Shown piece by piece: positions 53,909 through 63,817 of a stretch of 64,000 nucleotides of DNA (positions within the stretch are counted from its first letter, which is position 1; each line of letters opens with the position of its first letter). A program made the translations under genes and the position numbers. The notes under the pieces are model-generated. The model had not been told where the DNA came from. It did no database searches and worked only from the letters and a program-made list of their open reading frames with translations. The DNA is from Ignavibacteriota bacterium (GTDB taxonomy: Bacteria > Bacteroidota > Ignavibacteria > Ignavibacteriales > Melioribacteraceae), in the NCBI GenBank assembly GCA_016716225.1, contig JADJWT010000001.1:3172501-3236500 (forward strand), given 5' to 3'.

Positions 53909-55148
53909 ATGAATAATTTCATTTTAAAAATATTAATATTTATTTTTATCGTAAACTTGAATTATGCTCAAGATAATAAAATACCTGAACGAATCATTAT
54001 TACTCTTACAGAAACACCAACAAATAGTATGGCAGTTAATTGGAGAACAGTTGAAGAAATTATGAAACCTGAAGTTCAAGTGGCAGAGCCAACTGCTTGG
54101 ACGGAGTTTGAATCGAATACAAAATCGTTTAATGTTTTGAGTAAAAAATTATTAACTGATAAAAAAGTTGAAGTAAATGAATATTCGGCAAGAATGATTG
54201 ATTTAAAACCAAATACCCTTTATGCTTATAGAGTTGGTGGTGACTCAGTTTGGAGTGAATGGAACCAATTCAGAACAGCGGAAGATACAATTGCTCCGTT
54301 TAAATTTGTTTATTTTGGTGATCCGCAAAATGATTTAAAGCAGCATTGTTCACGTGTGTTTAGAGGCTTTTAAAAATACACCAGACGCATCATTCTGGTT
54401 GTTTGCGGGAGATATTGTATCAGAGCCGGAAGATGAACAATATGAAGAATTATTTTATGCAGGTGGATTTATTTTTGGTACAATGCCTTCAATTATTGTA
54501 ACTGGAAATCATGATATTGGCTATTTAATGGAGAATGGCAAAATTGTAAGAGATAAAAAAGGTAAAAAACAACGAGGAAATAAAGTTGCAGAAATGTGGA
54601 AAGAGCAATTTACATTACCGGAAAACGGAATTGCTGAATATAATGAAACATCATATTCTATTGATTATCAAGGCGTAAGATTCATAATTGTTAATACAAA
54701 TGATGAAAAAGATTTATCTTTACAAATTCCTTGGTTGGAAAATTTACTTAAAAATAATATTAATAAGTGGACTGTTGTTGCTTTTCACCATCCAATTTAT
54801 TCGGCTGGAAGAGATAGAGATGATGATGATACAAGGAATGCTTTTCTTCCACTTTTTGATAAATATGGAGTTGATCTGGTGTTAACCGGTCACGATCATG
54901 CTTACGCAAGAAGTTACAAAATTAAAAATGGCGAAAGAGTTGGAGAAGATGAATCTGGAACAGTTTATGTGGTTTCTGTATCTGGACCTAAAATGTATTC
55001 TGTAAATTCTAACTATAATCATATTATGGCAAAAACCGGAGGAAATGTTCAACTATTCCAAACGATTTCTATAAATAATAATATTCTAAATTATGAATCA
55101 CTCACTGTAACTGGTGAACTTTACGATTCTTTTGAATTAAAGAAATAG
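53909..55148 (+). pseudogene. Purple-acid-phosphatase-like paralogue with a frameshift
   Basis: Two reading frames (53909..54373 and 54354..55148) together make a full-length homologue of the gene at 52671. The first ends ...CSRVFRGF and the second resumes EAFKNTPDASFWLFAGD. In the intact paralogue this region reads SRVFRKAIQTSPNSSFWLFSGD. The break lies at tttagaggctttt (54359-54371); a missing GA (tttagagaggc) would restore the frame, so a 2-bp deletion in a short GA repeat is likely. All metal motifs (YFGDPQND, AGDIV, TGNHD, AFHHPIY, LTGHDHAYARS) are preserved. This may be a recent mutation or a sequencing error. Confidence 0.85.
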
Positions 55149-55172
55149 CCAATTTAAAATATTAGGAGTACG

Positions 55173-57050
55173 ATGAAATCCAAAACTGCTATAATTATTA
55201 GTATTCTGCTATTAAATTTTTCTATATATGCGCAACAAACTGTTAATTTAAAAAAAGAATATTTTGAAACACTAACAGTTTTAACGGAAGCTTTATTGTC
55301 TCTTCAAGAGAATGAAAATATGAGTTTAGATTTTGGCGCAATATCTTGTCCTTCATGTAATATTTTACATACACGTGCGGCTGAAGCAGTATTTCCATTT
55401 GCTATAATGTATAGAGAAACAAATGATTCTAAATATTTAAGTGCAGCAAAATCCCTTGGCAATTGGTTAATATCGCAACAACTTGAAGAGGGGCAATGGA
55501 AAGAAACACCGTGGGAATGGACAGGAACAACAGCAGATCAGCTTTTAATGATGAGTTTGGCTTATCCAATTATTGAGGAACAATTATCTTCTTCAGAAAA
55601 AGTGAATTGGAAAAAATCAATTAAAAATGCTGCTGACTATTTAGTTAAATATATGAGTCCGGATTTTGCAAGCCTTAATTACAATCCAACAACAGCGGCT
55701 TGCATGATGACAACTTATCAATTGATTCCAGATCAAAAATATAAAGATAAAGCCAAAATATTAGCTGATTGGACTATTGCAAAAATGGATGAAGATGGTT
55801 TTCTGGTTGGTGAAGCTGCAAGATCATTTGGAGTAAAATATGGAGTTGATTTAGGTTATGAGATGGACATGTCACTGTGGGGTTTAGAATTATATGCTAA
55901 ACTTAATAATGATGGAGAAGTTCATAATACAGTAAAAAGATCTTTAGAGAAAAACCTCAACTTTGTTTATCCCAATGGTGCAATTGATGGATCATGGGGA
56001 AGCAGATGTTACAAATGGACAACTTTTGGAAGTAAAACTGCTGACGGAAGCCAAATTCTTTTTAGTTTGTTTGCTGATGAAGATCACCGATATGCAACCG
56101 CTTCAATTAGAAACCTTAACTATTTACGTACAATGATTAAAGATGGCTTAATTGGTAATGGTCCGCACTTCTGGGATATTATGCCAGATAAACTTTGTAA
56201 CTATCCGACTTTTGCAAGAGCAAAAAATTTAGCACTTTCAATATTTTATACTGATAAAAACGAATTTGATCTTACACCGATTCCATCAGATATTTCAAAT
56301 TGGTACCATTTTTATCCGACTGTTAATACGCTTGTTGCAAGATCAAAAAATTTTATGACTACTATTTCCGCTTATGAATATAAGGATTTGACAAATACAA
56401 ATAATGGGCAGTATAATCAACACCCAACCGGTGGTTCGACTTGCAACATATGGCTCAAGGATTTTGGTTTTCTACAAACTTCAAGCCAAACAAAATATAT
56501 TAGAGGAGAAACCGTGCATATGCCAATAATGAGTGATACTGTAATTGCACTTACTCCAAGAATTGAGTTTACAAATGAAAATGGATATTTCACAAATCTT
56601 TACGAATTTGAAGGCAGAGTAAAAGTAGGTGATGTTGAAAATGGTTTAGTGAAAATAAAAACTGTCGGTGAATTAAAAAACGAGCAATGGTTTCAAGGAG
56701 GAGTTGGTTATACTTTGGAACATCTTATAACAGATAACTATATTGAAAAAACAGTTACAATATTTTTTCATGATCGTAACCCAGAAGTAAAAATAATTGA
56801 ACCAATTGTTGAATCGGAAGGAACAGAAATTCAAATCATTTCAAAGAAAAAAGCTATAGTAAAAGGAATGAAAGTGAATGTAATGTTTGAATTAATTAGT
56901 GATGATTTTGAATTAAGTATTGCAGATAATGCAGATAGATATTTATTCCCTTTCCCTGCAATGAAATGTTTTCCAATAGTTATCAAAGTTAATAAGCCTT
57001 TAAGCGGTTATGAACAAGAAATAAAATATAGAATTAGTCTTGTTGAATAA
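55173..57050 (+). CDS. Secreted alpha/alpha-toroid protein, new paralogous family (member 2)
   Basis: 625 residues with a signal peptide (ending SIYAQQ), homologous over the full length to 31219..33099. Shared blocks: LDFGAISCPSCNILHTRAAE (residues about 50-70), WEWTGTTADQLLMMSLAYP, KMDEDGFLVGEAARSFGVKY, GVDLGYEMDMSLWGLELYA, PNGAIDGSWGSRCYKW, and the C-terminal LTPRIEFTNENGYFTNLYEF. Unlike member 1 it has no lipobox, so it is probably released or periplasmic. The layout (helical toroid plus beta-sandwich) suggests a polysaccharide lyase or hydrolase; no named family was recognised. Confidence 0.72.
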   Translation: MKSKTAIIISILLLNFSIYAQQTVNLKKEYFETLTVLTEALLSLQENENMSLDFGAISCPSCNILHTRAAEAVFPFAIMYRETNDSKYLSAAKSLGNWLISQQLEEGQWKETPWEWTGTTADQLLMMSLAYPIIEEQLSSSEKVNWKKSIKNAADYLVKYMSPDFASLNYNPTTAACMMTTYQLIPDQKYKDKAKILADWTIAKMDEDGFLVGEAARSFGVKYGVDLGYEMDMSLWGLELYAKLNNDGEVHNTVKRSLEKNLNFVYPNGAIDGSWGSRCYKWTTFGSKTADGSQILFSLFADEDHRYATASIRNLNYLRTMIKDGLIGNGPHFWDIMPDKLCNYPTFARAKNLALSIFYTDKNEFDLTPIPSDISNWYHFYPTVNTLVARSKNFMTTISAYEYKDLTNTNNGQYNQHPTGGSTCNIWLKDFGFLQTSSQTKYIRGETVHMPIMSDTVIALTPRIEFTNENGYFTNLYEFEGRVKVGDVENGLVKIKTVGELKNEQWFQGGVGYTLEHLITDNYIEKTVTIFFHDRNPEVKIIEPIVESEGTEIQIISKKKAIVKGMKVNVMFELISDDFELSIADNADRYLFPFPAMKCFPIVIKVNKPLSGYEQEIKYRISLVE

Positions 57051-57192
57051 TTGAAATATTTATTAAATATAAATTCAGAACAATAAGTATTCTAATAAAT
57101 TGTAAATATATTTTTTGATCATCAAATCTGATTTTTATAATTGTTTTTTGTGAAATGGACTAAGAAATAAATATAATTTTAAGGAGTGACTA

Positions 57193-58647
57193 ATGAGTAA
57201 TCTAACAAGAAGAGATTTTATTAAAGTTGGTTCAGCGGCAGGAGCTGGAATATTACTAACCAATAATATTTTTGCAAACTCAATGAATAATTTAGATAGA
57301 AAAAAAAGATTTGCAATTGTGGGAGTTGGTCACAGAACAGAAATGTGGCAAGAAGCACTTTATAAGGATTATAAAGATAATTGTGAAGTGGTTGGTTTTT
57401 GCGATACAAACCTTGGAAGACTTAATCTATATAAATCCTATGCAAAAGAACTCACAGGAAGTGATATACCTATTTATTTAGATAATGAGTTTGATAAAAT
57501 GATAAACGAAACCAAACCAGATACGGTAATTGTTACAACAATTGATGGTATGCATCACAAATATATTATTAGAGCAATGGAATTAAATTGCGATGTAATT
57601 ACTGAAAAACCAATGACAATAGATGAAATAAAATGCCAACAAATTATTGATGCTCAGCATAAATACAAAAAAAAAGTTTTAGTTAGTTTTAATTATCGAT
57701 ATTCACCAGTTAGAACTCAAGTAAAAGATTTGTTAATGAACGATACGATTGGTGATATTCTTTCAGTTGATTTTCATTGGATGTTAAATACACAGCATGG
57801 TGCCGATTACTTTAGGCGTTGGCATAGTCAAAAAGAGGTTTCTGGTGGTTTGATGGTTCACAAGGCAACTCATCATTTTGATTTAGTAAATTGGTGGCTT
57901 TCAGCAATTCCGGTAACAGTTTATGCAAATGGTAAAAAAGAATTCTATACTCCTGAAATGGCAAAAAGATTTGGTTTATCAAATTACCACGAAAGGTGTC
58001 ATACTTGTCCGGAAAAAAATACTTGCGGATTTGAATTAAAATTAGCTTCTAATAAAAGATTAAAAAAACTTTATCTTGATAATGAGCATCATGACAATTA
58101 TTACAGAGATAAATGTGTTTTTAGACCAGATATTTCAATTGAAGATACTATGAATGTTATAGTTAAGTACAATACAAATGTAACACTTAGCTATTCACTT
58201 AATGCATTTAATTCTTGGGAAGGATATTATATAATATTTAATGGTACAAAAGGAAGGTTAGAACATAAGATAGAAGAAGGAATTTATGTAGCTGGAGATG
58301 GCAATGAACAAGGCGGAATTAAAGATGGAGGAGCTTTCATTAAAATATTTCCTTTAAGAGGTCCTTCTTATGATGTGGAAATTTGGGAAGGCACAGGAGG
58401 ACATGGCGGAGGCGATGATATTATGTTAAAAGATATTTTTGGTTCTTCAAAAGAAAATGATAAATATTTAAGATTTGCTGATCATAGAGCAGGAGCTTAT
58501 TCCATTCTTACTGGTATTGCAGCAAACCATTCAATGGCAACCGGGAAAGAAATATTAATTGCGGATCTCGTAAAAAATATTGAAATACCGGAATTTACTG
58601 AAATGCCAAACCACCATGATTCAATAATAATGCCTCAAAAATATTAA
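57193..58647 (+). CDS. Gfo/Idh/MocA-family oxidoreductase with Tat signal
   Basis: 484 residues. It starts with a twin-arginine signal (NLTRRDFIKVGSAAGAGILL), so it is exported folded. The Rossmann domain FAIVGVGHRTEMW and the TEKPM motif (EKP catalytic-type lysine) identify the family. A Cys-rich insertion, CHTCPEKNTCGF, followed by DKCVFRP, could hold a metal. Members oxidise or reduce sugar derivatives with tightly bound NAD(P), and some (GH109) hydrolyse glycosides. The substrate is unknown. Preceded by Shine-Dalgarno AAGGAG (57180-57185). Confidence 0.88.
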   Translation: MSNLTRRDFIKVGSAAGAGILLTNNIFANSMNNLDRKKRFAIVGVGHRTEMWQEALYKDYKDNCEVVGFCDTNLGRLNLYKSYAKELTGSDIPIYLDNEFDKMINETKPDTVIVTTIDGMHHKYIIRAMELNCDVITEKPMTIDEIKCQQIIDAQHKYKKKVLVSFNYRYSPVRTQVKDLLMNDTIGDILSVDFHWMLNTQHGADYFRRWHSQKEVSGGLMVHKATHHFDLVNWWLSAIPVTVYANGKKEFYTPEMAKRFGLSNYHERCHTCPEKNTCGFELKLASNKRLKKLYLDNEHHDNYYRDKCVFRPDISIEDTMNVIVKYNTNVTLSYSLNAFNSWEGYYIIFNGTKGRLEHKIEEGIYVAGDGNEQGGIKDGGAFIKIFPLRGPSYDVEIWEGTGGHGGGDDIMLKDIFGSSKENDKYLRFADHRAGAYSILTGIAANHSMATGKEILIADLVKNIEIPEFTEMPNHHDSIIMPQKY

Positions 58648-58761
58648 TAAAATTAAATGCTGAATTTAATAATTCATTTAAGTTCGGCAAATTTATTGTT
58701 TAAGAAAAATAAACATTATTATATAAATGATAACTATTAATAAACTTATCTCCATTTTCAA

Positions 58762-60375
58762 ATGAACAAATTAAAAATCGTCATTATATTTGTTTATTTC
58801 ATTCAGTTACAAACTTTAATTTCTCAACAAAACATATTTGATGAAATTCAACTTATACCTTCACCCCAAAAAATAATTTGGCAATCCGGAAGTTTTGAGA
58901 TAAATAAATTCACAAAAATAGATTCAATAAAAAATGCTAAAATTTCTGTTGATTTTTTAAACGACAAATTAACCAAAACTTTAGGATTCAAATTATTATT
59001 CAAAAATGATTCAAAAGATAATTCCATTGAATTTATTTTAGATCCATCTCTTTTGCAATATGGGAAGGAAGCTTATAAGCTCGAAGTAAATCCAAATAAA
59101 ATTGTAATTTCCGCTAATTGCGATGTTGGATTTTTTTATGCAGTTCAAACTTTATTACAATTATTACCAAGTGAATTTGCTGGGGATATTAAATTAAATA
59201 TCAATAAAGTTTTTATCCCAAGTGTTACTATCTTAGATTTTCCGAAGTATGAGTGGCGAAGTTTTATGTTGGATTCAGGCAGACAATTTCAATCCATCGA
59301 TTTCATAAAAAGATATTTGGATTATTTGGCTATGATGAAAATAAATGTATTTCACTGGCATCTTACTGAAGGTCAAGGTTGGAGGATTCAAATTGACCAA
59401 TATCCAAAACTTCATGAAATTGGTTCACGCGTTGCTTTTGGTGAAGAACAACAAGGTTATTACTCAAAGGAAGACATAAAAGAAATTGTAAATTATGCTG
59501 CAAAAAGATTTATTACAATTGTTCCAGAAATTGATGTCCCCGGACATGCAGAAGCTGCTTTAATTGCATATCCAGAATTGAGCTGCACAAAAAAGGCTCC
59601 TGAATCAGTCATGGGTTTTTCATCAAATATTTTTTGCGGAGGGAATGAAGAAACTTATATTTTCATGCAAAATGTTCTTGATGAAGTTTGTGAATTATTC
59701 CCCGGAGAATATATTCATTTGGGAGGCGATGAAGCACCAAAGGAACATTGGGATAAATGTTCATTTTGTCAGAAGAAAATAATAGATGAGCAATTAAAAA
59801 ATTCGAATGAACTTCAAGTTTATTTTTCATCAAGATTGGCGAATTATTTAAGACTGAAATCAAAAAAAATAATACTGTGGGGAGATGTTATTGAAGAGAG
59901 TGCTTTTAAATTACCAGAGAATGTTATTATCTATTGGTGGAACTTTAGAAAAATGCAAGATTTAGCACTCCAAAACGCGAGAAAAATTGGCAACAAAATA
60001 ATTTGCGGAACCAACTATTATACATATCTAAACTATCCTGTAACACCTTGGTCCAAATATAATCAAGATCGAACGTTTGACATTCGGGATGTTTATGAAT
60101 CCAATCCTTCAAATATTAAAAATCCGGATTCACTAATAATTGGAATGGGAACAAGTTTATGGACAGACTGGAATGTTACGATGGAAATGATAGATAAAAG
60201 AGTGTTTCCAAGAGTTTTAGTTTTGGCAGATCAGATGTGGGGAAGTGAAAAGGAAATTCCTTTTGAAGTTTATTATAAAAATATTAAGAAATTTTATCCA
60301 AGATTAAAATCACTTGGAATAGATTATGGTCCGGCTCTTAGAAATGAAGTTCCCCCAAATTTCAGTTGGGATTAA
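58762..60375 (+). CDS. GH20 beta-N-acetylhexosaminidase
   Basis: 537 residues with a signal peptide (ending LISQQ). GH20b-like N-terminal domain (about 25-150), then the catalytic barrel: FMLDSGRQFQSIDFIKRYLDYLAMMKINVFHWHLTEGQGWRIQ (first part only of a long conserved run), FITIVPEIDVPGHAEAAL, and HLGGDEAPKEHW with the catalytic Asp-Glu at about 323-324. Releases terminal GlcNAc or GalNAc. With NagB-like 33108 and the DUF5009 gene downstream, this points to amino-sugar-containing substrates. The DUF5009 gene follows after 29 bp. Confidence 0.93.
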   Translation: MNKLKIVIIFVYFIQLQTLISQQNIFDEIQLIPSPQKIIWQSGSFEINKFTKIDSIKNAKISVDFLNDKLTKTLGFKLLFKNDSKDNSIEFILDPSLLQYGKEAYKLEVNPNKIVISANCDVGFFYAVQTLLQLLPSEFAGDIKLNINKVFIPSVTILDFPKYEWRSFMLDSGRQFQSIDFIKRYLDYLAMMKINVFHWHLTEGQGWRIQIDQYPKLHEIGSRVAFGEEQQGYYSKEDIKEIVNYAAKRFITIVPEIDVPGHAEAALIAYPELSCTKKAPESVMGFSSNIFCGGNEETYIFMQNVLDEVCELFPGEYIHLGGDEAPKEHWDKCSFCQKKIIDEQLKNSNELQVYFSSRLANYLRLKSKKIILWGDVIEESAFKLPENVIIYWWNFRKMQDLALQNARKIGNKIICGTNYYTYLNYPVTPWSKYNQDRTFDIRDVYESNPSNIKNPDSLIIGMGTSLWTDWNVTMEMIDKRVFPRVLVLADQMWGSEKEIPFEVYYKNIKKFYPRLKSLGIDYGPALRNEVPPNFSWD

Positions 60376-60404
60376 AAACTATTAAAAATTAATTTTGAGA
60401 TAAT

Positions 60405-61547
60405 ATGCGCACGTTAATTAATAATTTAAACTATTTTGAAATTGCGAAGAATAATACAATATCAAAAGAAAGGATAATCTCTGTGGATGCCTTGCGTGGG
60501 TTTGATATGTTTTGGATTATCGGCGGTAAAAAAATTATTAAAGGTTTAGACAAAGCTTTAGACAATTCGGTAACAAATTTTATTTATTCACAGCTTGATC
60601 ATGCGGAATGGTTAGGTTTAACATTCTATGATATTATTATGCCGCTTTTTTTATACCTTGTTGGAATTTCGATGGTTTACTCCTTTAGAAAAAGGCTTAA
60701 TTCTGATAAATCAAAAATAAATTTATGGAAACATATTTTTATTAGAATATTTTGGCTTTGGATTTTAGGAATGATGGTTCAAGGTAAATTATTAACTTAT
60801 GATATAAATGAAATAAAACTTTATAGCAATACACTTCAAGCAATTGCAGCGGGTTATCTAATTTCTGCAATTATAATTTTAAATTTTTCAGTTATTAAAC
60901 AAATCTTTGCAACACTTGGATTGCTTTTAATTTATTGGGGAATTATGACATTCTCTGCAATCCCAGAAATTGGGGCTAATAATTTTCTTCCGGAGAATAA
61001 TTTTGCACTTTTTTTTGATAAATTATTATTGGGAAATTTCCAAGACGGAACAACATATACATGGATAATTTCAAGTATTAATTTTGGAGTTACAACAATG
61101 CTTGGTGTTTTCAGTGGATATATTCTTCAATCAAATCAAAAACCTTTAGCTAAATTTTCTAATTTATTTGCTTTTGGAATTGCTTTGATAATTTTTGGCG
61201 AAATGTGGAGTATATGGCATCCATCAATAAAACATATTTGGACAAGCTCATTTACATTAATTTCCGGAGGAATTTGTCCAATTCTTTTATCTTTATTTTA
61301 TTTCATAATTGATGTTCTGAATTTCAAAAAGTGGACAACATTTTTTGTTATAATTGGATCAAATGCAATTTTTGCTTATGTAACCGCACATGTTTTTGAT
61401 TATAGAGTTATTGCTCAAGTTTTTACAAGCGGTTTAGAAAAGTATACTGGTGACTGGTATCAATTTATTTATGCTTTAGGTGGATTCTTAGTTTTGTTTC
61501 TTATACTTAAATTCATGAATAAAAATAAGATTTATGTTAAAATTTAA
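60405..61547 (+). CDS. DUF5009/HGSNAT-like membrane acyltransferase
   Basis: 380 residues, about 10 to 11 membrane helices. The opening ISVDALRGFDMFWIIGGKK and LGLTFYDIIMPLFLYLVGIS are typical of DUF5009 proteins, relatives of the heparan-alpha-glucosaminide N-acetyltransferase family (NagX-like). It may acetylate or transport amino-sugar derivatives, but the role is untested in bacteria of this type. Linked to GH20 directly upstream. The 183 bp after it contain no gene. Confidence 0.85.
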   Translation: MRTLINNLNYFEIAKNNTISKERIISVDALRGFDMFWIIGGKKIIKGLDKALDNSVTNFIYSQLDHAEWLGLTFYDIIMPLFLYLVGISMVYSFRKRLNSDKSKINLWKHIFIRIFWLWILGMMVQGKLLTYDINEIKLYSNTLQAIAAGYLISAIIILNFSVIKQIFATLGLLLIYWGIMTFSAIPEIGANNFLPENNFALFFDKLLLGNFQDGTTYTWIISSINFGVTTMLGVFSGYILQSNQKPLAKFSNLFAFGIALIIFGEMWSIWHPSIKHIWTSSFTLISGGICPILLSLFYFIIDVLNFKKWTTFFVIIGSNAIFAYVTAHVFDYRVIAQVFTSGLEKYTGDWYQFIYALGGFLVLFLILKFMNKNKIYVKI

Positions 61548-61730
61548 AAATTATCTCAGAGAATTTTGTTGATTACACAATATTTTTTTCAATTAAATTC
61601 ACACAAATTTAATTATATCACACTTACACATTATTTTAAAAAATAATCACACCAGATGTCACTTTTTATCTCCTCGTGAATACTAATTCAGTAAATCACA
61701 CATAATTCATAAAATCAATGGAGATGAAAA

Positions 61731-63728
61731 ATGAAATCATTACAAATAACAAATTCAATTAAAAAAAACTATAACCATTTTATTATGGCTTTTTTCATAA
61801 CAGTTTTATCAACTTTAAATCTTTCCGCACAACAAGAAATAGAAGTTAAAGGAAATATTTCAGAACTTGGAAGTGACTTTTTAGTTGTAAAAAATCTTAA
61901 GTTTTCTGTTGATCAAAATACAGAATACCGAGACAGAAATAATAATAGTTTCAGTTTCTCAATTTTACAAGTGGGGGAACTTGTTGAAGTTAAAGGTTAT
62001 AGCAAAGGAGACGGAACTTACTTGGCAGATAGGGTAAAACAAGAAGACGATTCAAGTAGTGAACATGAATCTGAATTTGAAGTAAAAGGGCACGTTACTT
62101 CATTGGGAGAATACTCAATTGAATTAAACAGTTATACCTTCTTAATAAATGCCAGTACAAATTTTGAAGGCAGAAGTAACACAACTTTTACATTTGATCA
62201 AATTAAAGTCGGTGACTTTATTGAAATTAAATCATATAAATCATCAAATGGAGATTTGGTTGCAGTTCGAGTAAAATTTGAGGATGATAATTCACACGAA
62301 CACGAAGTTGAATTGACCGGAAGAATTGACAACATTCTTACTAATTCAGTAATTCTTGGCAAATGGGAATTTATTATAAATGATCAAACAATTATAATGA
62401 ACAGAAATAAATCACTTATTTCATTTTCTGATTTGAATGTAAATGATTTGGTTGAAGTTAAAGCATATAAACAATTTGATGGTTCATTTTTAGCCGTAAG
62501 AATTAAATTTGAAGATCACAGCGATAGTAGTATGAATAATAGCGGAGAAACCGAATTAAAAGCTCAGATTGAATCGATAAACGGTTCGCAAATAACTGTA
62601 AGAGGAATTACATTTAACACAGATACAAACACTGTTTTCTTGGATAATAATAGAATCCCAACAAGTTTTTCTGCGCTTTCAGTAGGAATGTTAGTTGAAA
62701 TTAAAGGTTACAGAAAATCAGACGGAAATTATTATGCATCAAAAATAAAAATTGAAGATTTCTTTAACAGCGAAATTGAGTTAAAAGGAAAAGTTGAAGA
62801 AATCGCAGAAACATATATTATCGTAAATGGTGTAAAATATTTAGTAACTAATACAGTTGTTGTTTTGGATCATTTAAATAATCCAATAGAATATTCATCT
62901 TTAAGTGTTGGACAGTTAATTGAAATAAAAGGTTACAATTTGAATGGAGTTGATTTAACAGCAGTTAGAATTAAAATTGAAGGAAACGAAGATATTGAAC
63001 TCTATGGGAATATTTCATCAATCAATACAACTTATTTTGAACTAAATGGTTTGGTAATTAATGTTGATGATTTAACAGCTTTCTTAAATCATAGAAATGA
63101 AAGTATTAGTTATTCAGATTTTCAAGTTGGATATTTTGTTGAAGTAAAATATGTAGTTAATTCAGATGGCTCAGCAAAAGCATTACGAGTTAAAATTGAA
63201 GATCAGCCGGGATTCTTAAAAGTTGCTGGCTCAATCGGAAGTATCAATTCATCAAGTATTCAAGTAGAGTTTTCAGATTTTCAAATTACTACATCAACAA
63301 TTTTTATAGATAAAAACTTTACTGTGATTTCAGCAAATAGTTTAAATTTTGGTGATGCAGTAAATGTCTGGGTTGATGCAACCGATGCTTCAAATAGAAT
63401 TTTATTACAAGTTCAATCCAGCACTACTTCACCAACTTCCGTAAATGAAGAAAGGGAAATTGTAAATCAATTCACGCTAAATCAAAATTATCCAAATCCA
63501 TTTAATCCATCAACAATGATTTCATTCTCTTTGCAGAATAATCAATTTGTTACATTAAAAATATATAATGCAATTGGTCAAGAAGTTAAAACATTAATTA
63601 GTGAAAATATGTCAGCCGGCTTACACAATGTTTCATTCAATGCTACGGATTTAACATCAGGTGTTTATTTCTACAGATTGGAAAGCGGAAATTCAGTTAG
63701 TGTTAAAAAAATGTTATTAATGAAGTAA
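61731..63728 (+). CDS. Secreted protein of seven DUF5666-like repeats with type IX sorting domain
   Basis: 665 residues with a signal peptide (NLSAQQ). Seven tandem units of about 75 residues follow, each with a hydrophobic beta pair and the ending VGELVEVKGY-x-DGTYLADRVKxED (units starting near 36, 115, 190, 270, 345, 420 and 495). These match the DUF5666 pattern of small beta-barrel domains. The last about 90 residues are a T9SS domain (NQNYPNPFNPSTMISFSL ... GVYFYRLESGN). The unit number could vary among strains. Function unknown; surface or matrix protein likely. Start supported by GGAG (61720-61723). Confidence 0.82.
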   Translation: MKSLQITNSIKKNYNHFIMAFFITVLSTLNLSAQQEIEVKGNISELGSDFLVVKNLKFSVDQNTEYRDRNNNSFSFSILQVGELVEVKGYSKGDGTYLADRVKQEDDSSSEHESEFEVKGHVTSLGEYSIELNSYTFLINASTNFEGRSNTTFTFDQIKVGDFIEIKSYKSSNGDLVAVRVKFEDDNSHEHEVELTGRIDNILTNSVILGKWEFIINDQTIIMNRNKSLISFSDLNVNDLVEVKAYKQFDGSFLAVRIKFEDHSDSSMNNSGETELKAQIESINGSQITVRGITFNTDTNTVFLDNNRIPTSFSALSVGMLVEIKGYRKSDGNYYASKIKIEDFFNSEIELKGKVEEIAETYIIVNGVKYLVTNTVVVLDHLNNPIEYSSLSVGQLIEIKGYNLNGVDLTAVRIKIEGNEDIELYGNISSINTTYFELNGLVINVDDLTAFLNHRNESISYSDFQVGYFVEVKYVVNSDGSAKALRVKIEDQPGFLKVAGSIGSINSSSIQVEFSDFQITTSTIFIDKNFTVISANSLNFGDAVNVWVDATDASNRILLQVQSSTTSPTSVNEEREIVNQFTLNQNYPNPFNPSTMISFSLQNNQFVTLKIYNAIGQEVKTLISENMSAGLHNVSFNATDLTSGVYFYRLESGNSVSVKKMLLMK

Positions 63729-63753
63729 GCATAAAAAATAATTGGACACAAAG

Positions 63754-63784
63754 AGTGCTGCCAAAATTGGCGGCACTTTTTTTT
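63754..63784 (+). terminator. Intrinsic terminator
   Basis: agtgctgcc, loop aaaatt, ggcggcact followed by a T-run (63777-63784): 9-bp stem with one G-T pair, then T8. It ends the DUF5666 gene and may serve the convergent minus-strand gene as well. Confidence 0.85.
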
Positions 63785-63817
63785 GGTTTAATTATTCATA
63801 ACCCACTTAAGAGATTG

